DNA of 64,000 bases, taken from positions 3,862,001 through 3,926,000 of the forward strand of contig NZ_CP133148.1 of the NCBI RefSeq assembly GCF_036488675.1, given 5' to 3'. Both the position numbers and the translations under genes were made by a program. This DNA comes from Sinorhizobium chiapasense. Its GTDB lineage: Bacteria; Pseudomonadota; Alphaproteobacteria; Rhizobiales; Rhizobiaceae. The notes under the pieces were generated by a model. That model did no database searches and was not told the DNA's origin. It was given only the letters and a program-made list of their open reading frames with translations. Of the stretch, positions 10,313 through 21,313 are shown in pieces; positions within the stretch are counted from its first letter, which is position 1, and each line of letters opens with the position of its first letter.

Positions 10313-12192
10313 TGTATGGCTTGCCTCGCCACACGCAGCTCATCGCGATCCTGGCGCTTCAACCATGTGAGGATCAGCGACACGGCCGCCGGCGTCATCC
10401 CGTCGACCTTTGTTGCCTGCGCCAGATTGCGCGGTCTTTGCTGCGTCAGCTTCTGCTTCAACTCGTTCGACAATCCGGGCAACAGGCTGTAGTCGAAGTC
10501 CTCCGGAATGCTGGTGCTCTCTTCGCGGCGAATGCCGGCGATGTCTGCCGCCTGCCTTTCCATATAGACCGCATAGGCAGCATCGATCTCCAACGCTTCG
10601 ACCACACGCCCGTCGATCACGTGGAGTTCCGGCCACAGGGGTTTCAACCCGGAAATCGACTGCTCCGGGTAGGACAAGATTTCAAAAGCCGATCGGCGCT
10701 GGCCGTCCTGATTAAGCTTCAGGCCAAACCGCTTGCCCTCTGTCGGCGTCACCGAGAGAGACTGCAACAGTGCGCGTCCGCGCTCATAGCTGCCTTTCCA
10801 CTCCTCAAAGCGCTGCTTTCGCGTCCCGCCCACAAGGCAGAGATCGATGCCGATCGGCGTCAGCCGCATGTCGGCGTTGTCGGCTCGAAGCGACAGCCGA
10901 TATTCGGCGCGCGATGTAAACATGCGATAGGGTTCAGTGATGCCGCGCGACGTCAGATCATCGATCATCACACCGATATAGGAATCGGTGCGGCTGAAAT
11001 GGAATGGTGTGCGCCCCAAAGCGGAGAGGGCGGCATTCAATCCCGCGACCAGCCCCTGGGCGCCCGCCTCTTCATAGCCCGTCGTTCCATTGATCTGGCC
11101 GGCTAGAAACAGGCCGGGTGCCTTTCGCGCCGCAAGAGACAGTTGCAGCTCCCGCGGGTCGACATGGTCATATTCGATCGCGTAACCGGGCTGGAGGATC
11201 GTCACCTCCTCCAGTCCCGGAATGGTCCGGATAAAGGCATCCTGAACCTCCTCGGGCAGTGAGGTCGAAATGCCATTCGGATAGACGGTATCGTCGTCCA
11301 ACCCCTCCGGCTCCAGGAAAATCTGGTGGCCATCCCGTTCGCCAAAGCGAACGATCTTGTCCTCGATCGACGGGCAGTAGCGAGGTCCAACGCCTTCGAT
11401 CTGTCCGGAATACATTGCAGAACGATGGATGTTCTCGGCGATGAGCTTGTGCGTGGCTTCGGTCGTGCGCGTCACACCGCAGTCGATCTGCCTATTGGCG
11501 ATCTTATCGGTCAAAAACGAGAAGGGCACCGGATGCTCATCCGGTCCCTGGCGACCGACGCGGTCCCAATCGATCGTCCGGCCATCGAGCCGCGCCGGCG
11601 TACCCGTCTTCAATCGTCCGAGATTAAGCCCAAAGCGCGCCAATGTTTCCGAAAGACCGATCGACGGTTCCTCTCCCGCGCGACCGGCCGGAATCTTGCG
11701 ATCGCCAATATGGATCAGGCCTCTCAGGAAAGTGCCGGTTGTAAGCACCACCGCCGCCGCCCGAAAGATCCGACCGTCCTTCATGACAACGCCGCAGACC
11801 ACGCCGTCTTCGGTCAGCAAGTCAAAGGCATCGCCCTCGATCACTGACAGATTGTCCACCGCGCCGATCGCCTGTTGCATCGCCTCGCGATAGAGCTTGC
11901 GGTCTGCCTGCGTCCGGGGACCGCGCACCGCAGGTCCCTTGCGGCGATTAAGCAGGCGAAACTGGATGCCCGCGGCATCGGCGACGCGCCCCATCAGCCC
12001 ATCGAGCGCATCAATCTCCCGGACGAGATGGCCCTTGCCCAAGCCGCCGATAGCGGGGTTGCAAGACATCACCCCGATTGTGTCGCGCCTATGCGTGATG
12101 AGAGCCGTGCGGGCGCCAAGTCGCGCCGAGGCCGAAGCGGCCTCGCAGCCGGCATGTCCGCCGCCAATCACGATGACATCATAACTCGACAT
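10309..12192 (-). CDS. mnmG: tRNA uridine-5-carboxymethylaminomethyl modification enzyme MnmG (GidA)
   Basis: FAD-dependent partner of MnmE that installs the cmnm5 group on U34 of certain tRNAs. From the ATG at 12192 ([18 protein letters not shown], the dinucleotide fold) it is 627 residues; a 14-residue upstream extension is possible but untypical. Motifs include [13 protein letters not shown], the LTTGTFLRG strand, [12 protein letters not shown], and a C-terminal domain with [10 protein letters not shown]. Its stop overlaps the rsmG start. A parS-like palindrome lies just upstream. Confidence 0.96.
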   Translation of the reverse strand: MSSYDVIVIGGGHAGCEAASASARLGARTALITHRRDTIGVMSCNPAIGGLGKGHLVREIDALDGLMGRVADAAGIQFRLLNRRKGPAVRGPRTQADRKLYREAMQQAIGAVDNLSVIEGDAFDLLTEDGVVCGVVMKDGRIFRAAAVVLTTGTFLRGLIHIGDRKIPAGRAGEEPSIGLSETLARFGLNLGRLKTGTPARLDGRTIDWDRVGRQGPDEHPVPFSFLTDKIANRQIDCGVTRTTEATHKLIAENIHRSAMYSGQIEGVGPRYCPSIEDKIVRFGERDGHQIFLEPEGLDDDTVYPNGISTSLPEEVQDAFIRTIPGLEEVTILQPGYAIEYDHVDPRELQLSLAARKAPGLFLAGQINGTTGYEEAGAQGLVAGLNAALSALGRTPFHFSRTDSYIGVMIDDLTSRGITEPYRMFTSRAEYRLSLRADNADMRLTPIGIDLCLVGGTRKQRFEEWKGSYERGRALLQSLSVTPTEGKRFGLKLNQDGQRRSAFEILSYPEQSISGLKPLWPELHVIDGRVVEALEIDAAYAVYMERQAADIAGIRREESTSIPEDFDYSLLPGLSNELKQKLTQQRPRNLAQATKVDGMTPAAVSLILTWLKRQDRDELRVARQAIQ

Positions 12193-12250
12193 TCCAATGC
12201 TCCAGCTGGTTCCAGCCCTGATTCTGAATTTCATTCTCGCGAGTCAAGTG

Positions 12251-12264
12251 GTTTCACGTGAAAC
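12251..12264. promoter_or_regulatory. Candidate parS site between mnmE and mnmG
   Basis: GTTTCACGTGAAAC, identical to the site at 10260-10273, in the intergenic gap upstream of mnmG. Confidence 0.85.
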
Positions 12265-12300
12265 GCTGCGAATGACTCGCTATCGTTGTGCCTGCGCTGC

Positions 12301-13626
12301 TTACTTGCCAATGCAGAACTCGGAAAATATCACATCGAGCAGGTTCTCGACATCGATGCGCCCCGTGATGCGCCCGAGAGCATCGCCCGCAACGCGCAGT
12401 TGCTCTGCCTGAACATCCAGCCCCAAGGCCTCTGACAACAGGCTCCGCTCCAGGGCAGCACTTGCCTGACGAAGGCAGTCGACGTGACGCTTCCGCGACG
12501 GCATCGACAGTGATGTCTTGCCAGCCAGGTCCGGAAGATAAGCGCCCAGCGCGTCCAACAGATCAGCGATGCCGGCACCGGTCCTGGTCGACAGGAATAT
12601 ATCCGCATCGCTCGGCAGCCACGAGACGTCGTCCCGGTCGATCTTCGTCGCGACCCTTATGATCGGGATGTTTCCAGGAACGGCCTCACTCACGGAGAAA
12701 CGTGCCGGATTGTCCGATAGCAAGAGCACGAGATCGGCTCGTCCGATGGTTTCATGCGCACGCCGAATTCCCTCGCGTTCGACGAGCTCGTCGGTTTCCC
12801 GCAATCCGGCCGTGTCGTACAGTTTGACCGAGAATCCGGCTAATGAAAGGTCGACCGAGATTATGTCACGGGTGGTGCCGGCGATTTCCGTGACGATCGC
12901 CACGTCGCGCTTTGCCAGCGCATTCAACAGACTCGACTTGCCGGCATTCGGCTCGCCGGCAATGACGATCCTCAGGCCATCGCGAATAATCTCCGCCAGG
13001 CCCGCCTGACCGATATGCTCCTCGATTTCACGTCGAAGCGTCTGCATGTCCTTCCAGATCGAAGCGCTCACCGAACCGGGAACATCGTCCTCGTCCGCAA
13101 AATCGAGCTCAGCTTCAATCATTGCGCGTGCATGCGTCAGGCGCCGCGCCCACCCATCGTAAAGCGCCGACTGACCGCCACCCGAATGCTCGAGCGCCAG
13201 ACGACGCTGCATCTCGGTTTCGGCCGCGATCAGATCGGCAAGGCCCTCGACCTCCACCAGATCCATCTTGCCATTTTGAAACGCGCGCCTCGAAAACTCG
13301 CCCGCCTCGGCGTGGCGGAGGTCAGCGATTGCGGCAAGCTCATCCAATATCGCCTGAACGACCGCTCGCCCGCCATGCACCTGCATTTCGCAGCAATCCT
13401 CGCCGGTGAAGGATGCCGGTCGCGGAAAATAGATGACCAGCCCACTATCCAGCGCCTCACCATTTCGGGTCCGAATCGTTTTCAAGGTCGCGGTCCGGGC
13501 TTGCGGCAGAGGCCCGCAAAGTCGCGCAATTGCCTGGGCCGTGGCCGGCCCGCTGATGCGGATAACAGCAACGCCGGCCGGCAAAGCGCCGCTCGAAAGG
13601 GCATATATCGTATCCGTAAATTGCAT
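12301..13626 (-). CDS. mnmE: tRNA modification GTPase MnmE (TrmE)
   Basis: 441-residue GTPase that works with MnmG on U34 of tRNA. The N-terminal folate-binding domain has DTIYALSSGALPAGVAVIRI-type features and FTGEDCCEMQVHGG. The G domain has GEPNAGKSS, TTRD and DTAG, and the C-terminus ends in the catalytic CIGK motif (Cys438). The ATG at 13626 matches the conserved start; another ATG five codons upstream cannot be excluded, and neither has a strong ribosome site. Confidence 0.95.
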   Translation of the reverse strand: MQFTDTIYALSSGALPAGVAVIRISGPATAQAIARLCGPLPQARTATLKTIRTRNGEALDSGLVIYFPRPASFTGEDCCEMQVHGGRAVVQAILDELAAIADLRHAEAGEFSRRAFQNGKMDLVEVEGLADLIAAETEMQRRLALEHSGGGQSALYDGWARRLTHARAMIEAELDFADEDDVPGSVSASIWKDMQTLRREIEEHIGQAGLAEIIRDGLRIVIAGEPNAGKSSLLNALAKRDVAIVTEIAGTTRDIISVDLSLAGFSVKLYDTAGLRETDELVEREGIRRAHETIGRADLVLLLSDNPARFSVSEAVPGNIPIIRVATKIDRDDVSWLPSDADIFLSTRTGAGIADLLDALGAYLPDLAGKTSLSMPSRKRHVDCLRQASAALERSLLSEALGLDVQAEQLRVAGDALGRITGRIDVENLLDVIFSEFCIGK

Positions 13627-13700
13627 CGGGCCACCGGGCATCCCGAGCGCAACGCGTTGGCGGTGAACTCGGTTTCATTTTCCGTCGTTGAGGGCTACCG

Positions 13701-13802
13701 CATGTATCCTGAAATCGGCTCCGATTTAAGGATAAGAACATACAGCAATTCAAAGTGCTACGGCGTCCTTTACGCATCTGATCAACAGCGCGGCTCTGTA
13801 GG
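13701..13802 (-). repeat. Mosaic palindromic repeat, copy 2 (full length, reverse)
   Basis: Full two-hairpin form in reverse orientation. The AT-richer hairpin has arms AAATCGG (13712-13718) and CCGATTT (13721-13727). The GC-rich hairpin lies at about 13766-13800. The linking segment CAAAGTGCT is the reverse complement of the AGCACTTTG seen in other copies. Confidence 0.8.
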
Positions 13803-13953
13803 GGCGGTTGCCTGCTCCGACGGCCATCATTTTCCGTCGAGCAACTCTTACCATTTCTACGCGGGGATGCGGAGCGCCGCGACTTATGCACCTCCCGCCG
13901 TCGGAAATCAAGCATCTCTCCTGGCGCTGCTACGCGCACGCGGGACGGTGGGT

Positions 13954-13967
13954 GTTTCACGTGAATC
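13954..13967. promoter_or_regulatory. parS-like palindrome between mnmE and rho (one mismatch)
   Basis: GTTTCACGTGAATC, one base from the 14-bp palindrome at 10260 and 12251. It is intergenic, so no coding constraint explains it. Confidence 0.6.
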
Positions 13968-14045
13968 ATCGTGGACCGATAGGGATCCACGGCTCTGCCA
14001 TAGGTGCCTTCAGTGAATCCGGCTAAATAAAATCGCGGGTCCGCA

Positions 14046-14080
14046 CAAAAAATGGCCGAGGCGCGGCACGCCTCGGCCAT
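14046..14080 (-). terminator. Rho-independent terminator of rho
   Basis: Twelve-base arms ATGGCCGAGGCG (14052-14063) and its complement (14069-14080) around a 5-base loop. Read on the minus strand the stem is followed by a run of T. Confidence 0.9.
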
Positions 14081-14106
14081 TCTTTACAGAGAACCTGAAA
14101 ACGTCG

Positions 14107-15372
<1,266 letters not shown>

Positions 15373-15496
15373 GAAGAGTCCATGTGTAGTATGGGAATGG
15401 AAGTTGGCGTGATTTTTGTAAGGGAGCTGCGAGAGGGAAAGAGGCAGGCTCTAAACTTGGTCAGGCCACAGGAAGAAGGAGATGGGTGAAAATAGC

Positions 15497-15510
15497 GATT
15501 CACGTGAAAC
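15497..15510. promoter_or_regulatory. parS-like palindrome upstream of rho (one mismatch)
   Basis: GATTCACGTGAAAC differs from the perfect palindrome in one arm base. It is in the 195-base gap between hemJ and rho, outside coding sequence. Confidence 0.6.
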
Positions 15511-15567
15511 GCCGCAAGGGGCTGCGGCAAATTAGCGACAACTATTGCAGCTAAAAATCGATTGAAT

Positions 15568-16110
15568 TCAAAATGGTTTCACCACGACCATGACGACGAT
15601 GAGAATCATCAGCAGCGTCGGCGCCTCGTTCATCAGTCGCCAATAGCGCGCGTCACGGCGGTTCTCGTCATGCTCGAAGGCTTTCACCGCACGGCTGAAG
15701 TGCACATGCACGATGGTCAGGAGCACGACGAAGAAGAGCTTCGCGTGCAGCCAGCCACCCCGGAAGCCGTAGATGCTCCATGCGAGATAGAGCCCGAGCG
15801 CCCATGAGATCATCATCGCCGGGTTCATGATGACCTTCAGCAGGCGCTTCTCCATCATCTTGAACGTTTCCGACTGCGCCGATCCGGGCGCCGCATCGGT
15901 GTGATAGATGAAAAGACGGGGCATATAGAGAAGTGCTGCCATCCAGGACATGACGGCAATGACGTGCAGCGCCTTGATCCAGAGGTAGAGGTTGTCCGGC
16001 TGCCAGACGAAAAGGCCGACCAGTAGCAGGGCAAATGCGGAAAGCGCGATCCCTGCGCGCAGACGCGCCCTGTTCCCCGGTCCCCGGTCGGTCTGGCGCT
16101 CCGCCATCAT
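15568..16110 (-). CDS. hemJ: Protoporphyrinogen IX oxidase HemJ
   Basis: 180-residue inner-membrane protein of the HemJ family, which oxidises protoporphyrinogen IX late in haem synthesis in many alphaproteobacteria lacking HemY/HemG. Four to five membrane segments are visible. The conserved [22 protein letters not shown] stretch carries the functional His before the first Trp, and the protein ends in helices with [14 protein letters not shown]. The ATG at 16110 overlaps the hemE stop (ATGA), tying it to hemE translation and pathway. Confidence 0.92.
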   Translation of the reverse strand: MMAERQTDRGPGNRARLRAGIALSAFALLLVGLFVWQPDNLYLWIKALHVIAVMSWMAALLYMPRLFIYHTDAAPGSAQSETFKMMEKRLLKVIMNPAMMISWALGLYLAWSIYGFRGGWLHAKLFFVVLLTIVHVHFSRAVKAFEHDENRRDARYWRLMNEAPTLLMILIVVMVVVKPF

Positions 16111-17153
16111 CGCCCCTCACGGACCCGCGACACCAATGCCCTCACGTTCTCCGGGTCTGCCTGCGGTGTAATCCCGTGTCCGAGATTGAAGATCAGCGGT
16201 CCGTTGCCAAGCACATCGAGAATCCGGTCGATTCCGCTTTCCAGCGCCGCCCCGCCGGCCACGACTCGCATCGGATCCAGATTGCCCTGCACCGGGCCAT
16301 CCTTCTGCAACTCCGCCGCAAAGGATAACGGCACCGACCAATCGAGCCCGATCGCATCCGCACCCGTCGCCTGCCGGTAATCCTTGAGCAAGAGCCCCGC
16401 GCCTTTCGCGAAGGCAATGACCTTGGCCGACGGCCGCTGTGCGCGAACAGACGCGATCATCCGGCGCACGGGTTCGGCGGCAAAGCGGGCAAATTCGTCC
16501 TCGCCGAGCACACCCGCCCAGGAGTCGAAGATCTGTACCGCATCCGCACCCGCGTCGATCTGCTCCACCAGGTAGTCTGCGGAAATGTCAGCGAGGAACG
16601 CGAGCAGGTCGTCAAACGCCTTCGGATGGCGATAGGCAAAGAGGCGAGCAGGGGCCTGATCCGGCGTTCCATGACCAGCGATCATATAGGTTGCGACCGT
16701 CCACGGAGCGCCACAGAAACCAAGCAGCGTCGTTTCCGCCGGCAATTGCCGCCGCAGTCGCGAAACCGTCTCGATGACAGGCCGCAGGTGATCGGAGACG
16801 CCGGCAGCGCGAAGCCGCGCAATACCCTCCGCATCGATCGGATCCATCTTCGGCCCATGACCCTCCTCGAAGCGAACATTTCGCTGAAGCGCGTCCGGGA
16901 TGACCAGGATATCGGAAAAGAGGATCGCCGCATCGAAGGCATATCGCCGGATCGGCTGCAGTGTCACCTCCACGGCCAGATCGGGCGTGTAGCAGAGATC
17001 AAGGAAGCTTCCCGCCTTGGCTCGCGTCTCACGATATTCCGGGAGGTAACGACCCGCCTGGCGCATGAGCCAGATCGGTGGAGGGGTCAGGCATTTCCCA
17101 TCCAGCACCTCGAGAACCTTGCGACGTATCTCGCTCACTCGCGGCTTCTCCAA
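16107..17153 (-). CDS. hemE: Uroporphyrinogen decarboxylase
   Basis: Decarboxylates the four acetate side chains of uroporphyrinogen III to coproporphyrinogen III. The signature [29 protein letters not shown] and the [12 protein letters not shown] region are intact. The longest frame starts with TTG at 17153 (348 residues); a GTG at 17138 starting VSEIRRKV gives 343 residues and may be the true start. The 5' end borders the putative replication origin, as in Caulobacter and Sinorhizobium. Confidence 0.95.
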   Translation of the reverse strand: MEKPRVSEIRRKVLEVLDGKCLTPPPIWLMRQAGRYLPEYRETRAKAGSFLDLCYTPDLAVEVTLQPIRRYAFDAAILFSDILVIPDALQRNVRFEEGHGPKMDPIDAEGIARLRAAGVSDHLRPVIETVSRLRRQLPAETTLLGFCGAPWTVATYMIAGHGTPDQAPARLFAYRHPKAFDDLLAFLADISADYLVEQIDAGADAVQIFDSWAGVLGEDEFARFAAEPVRRMIASVRAQRPSAKVIAFAKGAGLLLKDYRQATGADAIGLDWSVPLSFAAELQKDGPVQGNLDPMRVVAGGAALESGIDRILDVLGNGPLIFNLGHGITPQADPENVRALVSRVREGR

Positions 17154-17544
17154 TCTATAATAAAACTGATTTTAAAAGGGTTTCTATTTCTTAGAGTCGG
17201 TGGCTATCAAGGATTAAAATCAATCCGCAATTCATCCAATGGTCCTGCTGCAGCGGTGTGATGCGGGGAGAAGAAGGCCGATCTCGCGAAAAAGACCAAG
17301 GAGAGGGTAGAAAACGCTGAAAAATCGGGATCTTAAGCTCTTCCCCAATTTTGCACTTCCTGTGGACAAGCTGTCGAAGCGCGTGACATTTTGTCGTCGC
17401 CATGAGTCTTGTCCACATGACGCGTTCGATGTTCTCCGGCTGGGTCGCGGATGTGAATAACTCGGCGCTTTTCCACTTGCCTGAACAGCCGCCGCGCCGT
17501 TAGCTGTTTCTGTCCCGGCCTATCAACAGCCCCCGGAGAATTGC
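17154..17544. other. oriC: Putative chromosomal replication origin (oriC)
   Basis: A 391-base gap between divergent hemE and the PPDK regulator. An AT-rich stretch of about 60 bases (17155-17220), a candidate unwinding element, is followed by several DnaA-box-like 9-mers: TGTGGACAA at 17361-17369 and TTGTCCACA at 17409-17417 (inverted copies), TGTGAATAA at 17452-17460, and the weaker TTTTCCACT at 17469-17477. An origin beside hemE is established for Caulobacter and reported for Sinorhizobium. I could not find a convincing full CtrA site (TTAA-N7-TTAA). No gene is seen in the gap. Confidence 0.8.
17361..17417. promoter_or_regulatory. Inverted pair of strong DnaA boxes
   Basis: TTGTCCACA on the minus strand at 17361-17369 and on the plus strand at 17409-17417. 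Each differs from the TTATCCACA consensus in one position, and the two share the same variant base. Confidence 0.75.
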
Positions 17545-18366
17545 GTGGAGAACCGAAAAAACTATTTCCACCTGCACCTCGTCTCCGATTCGACGGGCGA
17601 GACGCTGATTGCGGCGGGGCGTGCCGCTGCGGCACAGTTCCAGTCGTCACACGCGCTGGAGCACGTCTATCCGTTGATCCGGAACCGCAAGCAGCTGATG
17701 CAGGTGCTGGACGCGATCGACGGTGCGCCGGGCATCGTTCTCTACACGATCGTCGACCGCGAGCTTGCCGACGTCATCGATCAGCGTTGCCGCGAGATCG
17801 GTGTGCCATGCGTCTCGGTACTGGATCCGATCATCGACCTGTTTCAATCCTATCTCGGCTCGCCGTCCCGTCGCCGATCGGGCGCGCAACACGTGATGGA
17901 CGCGGAGTATTTTGCCCGGATCGAGGCGCTGAACTTCACCATGGACCATGACGACGGCCAGATGCCGGCGGATTTCGACGAGGCCGACGTCGTTCTTGTC
18001 GGCGTAAGTCGTACATCGAAGACGCCGACGAGCATCTATCTTGCCAATCGCGGCATCAAGACGGCCAACATCCCGATCGTGCCCGGCGTGCCGCTGCCGG
18101 ACGGTCTGCTCAGCGCGACGAAACCGCTGGTCGTCGGGCTTATCGCGACAGCCGACAGGATCTCGCAAGTCCGCCAGCACCGGCTGCTTGGATCGACCCA
18201 GACCTTCCACGGCCAGGATTATACAGACCGGGCCTCGATCGCCGAGGAGTTGAAATATGCCCGCTCGCTCTGCGCGCGCAACAATTGGCCAATGATCGAT
18301 GTGACGCGCCGCTCGATCGAGGAAACCGCCGCCGCGATCGTTGCCCTGCGTCCGCGGCTCAGATAG
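17545..18366 (+). CDS. Pyruvate, phosphate dikinase regulatory protein (DUF299 kinase/pyrophosphorylase)
   Basis: 273 residues. Members of this family use ADP to phosphorylate a Thr in pyruvate phosphate dikinase (or PEP synthase) and reverse it with phosphate. The start [13 protein letters not shown] and the P-loop-like [11 protein letters not shown] (about residue 153) followed by YLANRG are diagnostic. GTG start; it is the first gene rightward from the origin, and its position next to hemE/oriC and maf-aroE-coaE-dnaQ is typical of rhizobia. Rhizobia use PPDK in gluconeogenesis, so PPDK is the probable target. Confidence 0.9.
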   Translation: MENRKNYFHLHLVSDSTGETLIAAGRAAAAQFQSSHALEHVYPLIRNRKQLMQVLDAIDGAPGIVLYTIVDRELADVIDQRCREIGVPCVSVLDPIIDLFQSYLGSPSRRRSGAQHVMDAEYFARIEALNFTMDHDDGQMPADFDEADVVLVGVSRTSKTPTSIYLANRGIKTANIPIVPGVPLPDGLLSATKPLVVGLIATADRISQVRQHRLLGSTQTFHGQDYTDRASIAEELKYARSLCARNNWPMIDVTRRSIEETAAAIVALRPRLR

Positions 18367-18394
18367 AGCGAAACGAAGAACCCGGGATGGAAGA

Positions 18395-18994
18395 ATGACG
18401 ACTACCCTTGTGTTGGCTTCCGCCAGTCCATTTCGCCGCGCCCTGTTGGAAAACGCCGGACTTACGTTTCAGGCGCGGGCCGCCGAGGTAGACGAGCGGG
18501 CCTTGGAGCAACCGCTCGAAGCGGCAGGCGCTTCGCCTGTGGATGTCGCGCTGGCGTTGGCGGAGGCCAAGGCAAAGGATGTCGCTCGGCATTTCGATGG
18601 CGCGCTCGTCATCGGTTCGGACCAGACGATGTCGCTCGGGTCGCGCGTCTACCACAAGCCCAAGGATATGGCGGAGGCCGCCGACCACCTGTTGTCGCTG
18701 TCCGCCAAGACGCACAGTCTGAATAGCGCGGTCGTTCTTGTCCGTGACGGCGAAGTCGTCTGGCGCCATGTTTCCTCCGCCCACATGACCGTCCGCCCGC
18801 TTACTCGGGGCTTTATCGAAAGGCACCTTGCAAGGGTTGGCGAGAAGGCACTTGCCAGCGTCGGTGCCTATCAGCTTGAGGGCGAGGGCATCCAGCTCTT
18901 CGAAAAGATCGAAGGCGACTATTTCACGATTCTCGGTTTGCCGCTGCTGCCTCTGCTTTCCAAACTCCGTGACCTGGGCTCGATCGATGCGTGA
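18395..18994 (+). CDS. maf: Maf-family nucleotide pyrophosphatase
   Basis: 199 residues. Maf proteins hydrolyse non-canonical or modified nucleoside triphosphates. The N-terminal [17 protein letters not shown] loop with its SxSPxR nucleotide-binding motif, the VDERAL segment and the catalytic [10 protein letters not shown] are present. Which subfamily substrate applies (7-methyl-GTP or dTTP/UTP) cannot be decided from sequence alone. The ATG at 18395 follows a GGATGG-AAG site; an 18-residue extension overlaps the previous gene. It overlaps aroE by 8 bases. Confidence 0.9.
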   Translation: MTTTLVLASASPFRRALLENAGLTFQARAAEVDERALEQPLEAAGASPVDVALALAEAKAKDVARHFDGALVIGSDQTMSLGSRVYHKPKDMAEAADHLLSLSAKTHSLNSAVVLVRDGEVVWRHVSSAHMTVRPLTRGFIERHLARVGEKALASVGAYQLEGEGIQLFEKIEGDYFTILGLPLLPLLSKLRDLGSIDA

Positions 18995-19847
18995 TTCACG
19001 TGAAACATTTGTTAACCATGCTTTCGTCACGGGATTTCCGGTGAAGCATTCGCGCTCGCCGCTGATCCACGGCTATTGGCTGAAACAGCTGGGAATCGCC
19101 GGCAGCTACCGGGCCCATGAAGTCTCGCCAGAATATTTCCCGGATTTCATGCGTCAATTGAGGAACGGCGCTGCCGGATTCTGCGGCGGCAACGTCACCA
19201 TTCCCCACAAGGAAGCAGCTTTCCGTCTTTCCGATCGCCCGGATGAACTGAGTGCCGAGCTCGGCGCTGCCAACACCTTGTGGGTTGAAGGCGGAGATAT
19301 TTGCGCGACGAACACCGACGGCCAAGGCTTCGTCGCCAACCTCGACGAGCGTGCGAAAGGGTGGGAGCGGATTTCGACCGCCGTCGTCCTCGGCGCCGGC
19401 GGCGCCAGCCGCGCCGTCATTCAGGCGGTTCGCGACCGCGGCATCAAGGCAATTCACGTGGTAAACCGAACGCCGGCCAGGGCACAGGAACTGGCGGATC
19501 GGTTTGGCACGGCTGTTCACGCTCACCCGCTCGAGGCGTTGTCGGAGGTGATGACCGGTGCCGGCCTTTTCATAAACACGACCTCGCTTGGCATGGATGG
19601 GGAGCCGGCCCCTAAGATCGATTTCTCGATGATGGCGAAGGAAGCGGTCGTCACGGACGTTGTCTATGTGCCGCTCAAGACTCCGTTGCTGCGTCAGGCC
19701 GAAGAGCAGGGCTTTGCGATTGTCGATGGGCTTGGCATGCTGTTGCATCAGGCGGTGCCTGGATTTGAAAAATGGTTTGGCCGTCGGCCGGTCGTCGACG
19801 ATACCCTTCGGCAGATCATCATTCGCGATATGGATAGTCACAAATGA
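18987..19847 (+). CDS. aroE: Shikimate dehydrogenase
   Basis: 286 residues; NADPH-dependent reduction of 3-dehydroshikimate in aromatic amino acid synthesis. The substrate pocket motif [15 protein letters not shown], the catalytic Lys in [11 protein letters not shown], and the nucleotide fold GAGGASRAV with the NRTPARA basic loop are present. The ATG at 18987 overlaps the end of maf; codons 3-7 encode DSRET because of an embedded parS-like site. The stop overlaps the coaE start (ATGA). Confidence 0.95.
   Translation: MRDSRETFVNHAFVTGFPVKHSRSPLIHGYWLKQLGIAGSYRAHEVSPEYFPDFMRQLRNGAAGFCGGNVTIPHKEAAFRLSDRPDELSAELGAANTLWVEGGDICATNTDGQGFVANLDERAKGWERISTAVVLGAGGASRAVIQAVRDRGIKAIHVVNRTPARAQELADRFGTAVHAHPLEALSEVMTGAGLFINTTSLGMDGEPAPKIDFSMMAKEAVVTDVVYVPLKTPLLRQAEEQGFAIVDGLGMLLHQAVPGFEKWFGRRPVVDDTLRQIIIRDMDSHK
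18993..19006. promoter_or_regulatory. parS-like palindrome at the maf/aroE junction (one mismatch)
   Basis: GATTCACGTGAAAC, identical to the element at 15497-15510. It spans the maf stop and the first codons of aroE. Confidence 0.6.
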
Positions 19848-20428
19848 TCATTGTCGGCCTCACGGGATCGATCGGAATGGGCAAGTCGACCGCGGCCGAG
19901 ATGTTCCGCGAGCTCGGCGTTCCGGTGAACGATGCCGACGAGGCCGTGCACGAACTTTATCGCGGCGAGGCGGTGGCACCGGTCGAGGCGGCGTTTCCCG
20001 GCGTGGTAAAGGACGGAGCCATTGACCGGGCAGAACTCTCACGGCAGCTTCTCGCCGCGCCAGAGCGGCTTCGCGAACTGGAGCAGATCGTCCATCCGCT
20101 CGTTCGTGCCAAGGAGAGGGAGTTCATTGCCACGCACCGGGCTGCCGGTGCCCCCTTTGTTGTCCTCGATATACCGTTGCTTTTCGAGACGAAGGCGGAA
20201 GGGCGCGTCGACCAGGTCGTCGTCGTTACCTGCGCGGCCGATATACAGCGGGAACGGGTGATGAAGCGGCCGGGAATGACAGCGGAAAAATTCGCGATGA
20301 TCCTCGCGCGCCAGGTGCCCGACAGCGAAAAGCGCGCACGGGCGGACCACATCATCGACACGAGCGACAGTTTCGATGTCACCCGGGGGCAAATTCGGGC
20401 GGTTGTCGACCGATTGCGCGCAAACTAG
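19844..20428 (+). CDS. coaE: Dephospho-CoA kinase
   Basis: 194 residues; phosphorylates dephospho-CoA in the last step of CoA synthesis. The P-loop [12 protein letters not shown] opens the protein, with [10 protein letters not shown] and the [11 protein letters not shown] lid region following. Translation is coupled to aroE by the ATGA overlap. Confidence 0.95.
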   Translation: MIIVGLTGSIGMGKSTAAEMFRELGVPVNDADEAVHELYRGEAVAPVEAAFPGVVKDGAIDRAELSRQLLAAPERLRELEQIVHPLVRAKEREFIATHRAAGAPFVVLDIPLLFETKAEGRVDQVVVVTCAADIQRERVMKRPGMTAEKFAMILARQVPDSEKRARADHIIDTSDSFDVTRGQIRAVVDRLRAN

Positions 20429-20550
20429 GCGGGGATGGGCGGTCCCAGTGCCGGTTTTTCGCCCACACAGTGTTCCAAGTTGCTAGAATTCAGTCGCGCT
20501 TGGTTTGCGGATTGATTCGCTCCGATTCAGCGTGACCTTGGAGAGATTGC

Positions 20551-21249
20551 ATGCGTGAAATCATTTTCGACACGGAAACGACCGGTCTCGACAGCCGAGA
20601 CGATCGCGTGATCGAAATCGGCGGCGTCGAGCTCGAGAACCAGTTTCCGACAGGGCGCACGCTGCATCTCTACATCAATCCTGGCGACCGCAAGGTCCAC
20701 CCGGATGCCTTGGCCGTTCACGGTATCACCGACGAGTTCCTGAAGGACAAGCCGGGCTTTGCCGATGTCGCCGACCAGATCCTCGATTTCTTCGGCGGCG
20801 CGCGCTGGGTGGCGCACAACGCGACCTTCGACATCGGCTTCATCAATGCTGAATTTGCCCGTTTGGGCCTTCCGGCGGTGGCAGGCGAACACGTGACGGA
20901 CACGCTTGCTCTTGCCAGGCGAAAACATCCGATGGGCCCGAATTCGCTCGATGCTCTCTGCCGCCGGTATGGCATCGACAATTCCCATCGCGCCAAGCAC
21001 GGCGCACTGCTCGACTCGGAACTGCTCGCGGAAGTCTACATCGAGATGATCGGCGGCCGGCAGGCGGCGCTTGGCCTTGTGACGAGCGTGGCCGGTGGCC
21101 AGACGATCGAAGCGGAGGACGGGCCGATCATCGTGCTGCAGAGACCGAGACTCTTGCCCGCGCGATTGACCGAGGTCGAGGTCGCGGCGCATGCAGCCCT
21201 TGTCGCCAAGATCGGCACCAAGGCAATCTGGTCGAAATACGAGTGCTGA
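20551..21249 (+). CDS. dnaQ: DNA polymerase III epsilon subunit (3'-5' proofreading exonuclease)
   Basis: 232 residues. The DEDDh exonuclease motifs are visible: FDTETTGLD at residues 5-13, HNATFDIGFIN in the middle and HGALLDSELLAEVY towards the end. The C-terminal tail would contact the polymerase alpha subunit. The coaE-dnaQ order is conserved in rhizobia; the 122-base gap before it probably carries its own promoter. A terminator shared with convergent secB follows. Confidence 0.96.
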   Translation: MREIIFDTETTGLDSRDDRVIEIGGVELENQFPTGRTLHLYINPGDRKVHPDALAVHGITDEFLKDKPGFADVADQILDFFGGARWVAHNATFDIGFINAEFARLGLPAVAGEHVTDTLALARRKHPMGPNSLDALCRRYGIDNSHRAKHGALLDSELLAEVYIEMIGGRQAALGLVTSVAGGQTIEAEDGPIIVLQRPRLLPARLTEVEVAAHAALVAKIGTKAIWSKYEC

Positions 21250-21254
21250 AATGA

Positions 21255-21284
21255 AAAAGGCCCGGCGATAAAACCGGGCCTTTT
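21255..21284. terminator. Bidirectional terminator between dnaQ and secB
   Basis: Arms AAAAGGCCCGG (21255-21265) and CCGGGCCTTTT (21274-21284) with an 8-base loop, giving a T run on both strands between convergent genes. Confidence 0.9.
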
Positions 21285-21313
21285 CCTCGAAGAGGCAGCA
21301 GTCCGATGGCCGA

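Larger units (their letters stand above)
13642..14051. other. Intergenic region with mosaic repeat and parS-like site
   Basis: More than 400 bases upstream of mnmE and downstream of rho. It holds one full mosaic repeat (13701-13802) and a near-perfect parS-like palindrome (13954-13967), and adjoins the rho terminator. I see no convincing reading frame; open frames here run through the repeat and are low-quality. Confidence 0.6.

Noticed and set aside
13670..14016. Reading frame through the mnmE-rho gap
   Set aside because: Passes through a mosaic repeat and a parS-like site; no ribosome site and no recognisable protein.
17161..17226. CtrA full site in the origin AT-rich stretch
   Set aside because: TTAA half-sites are present (TTTTAAAA, GATTAAAATC) but no TTAA-N7-TTAA pair at correct spacing.
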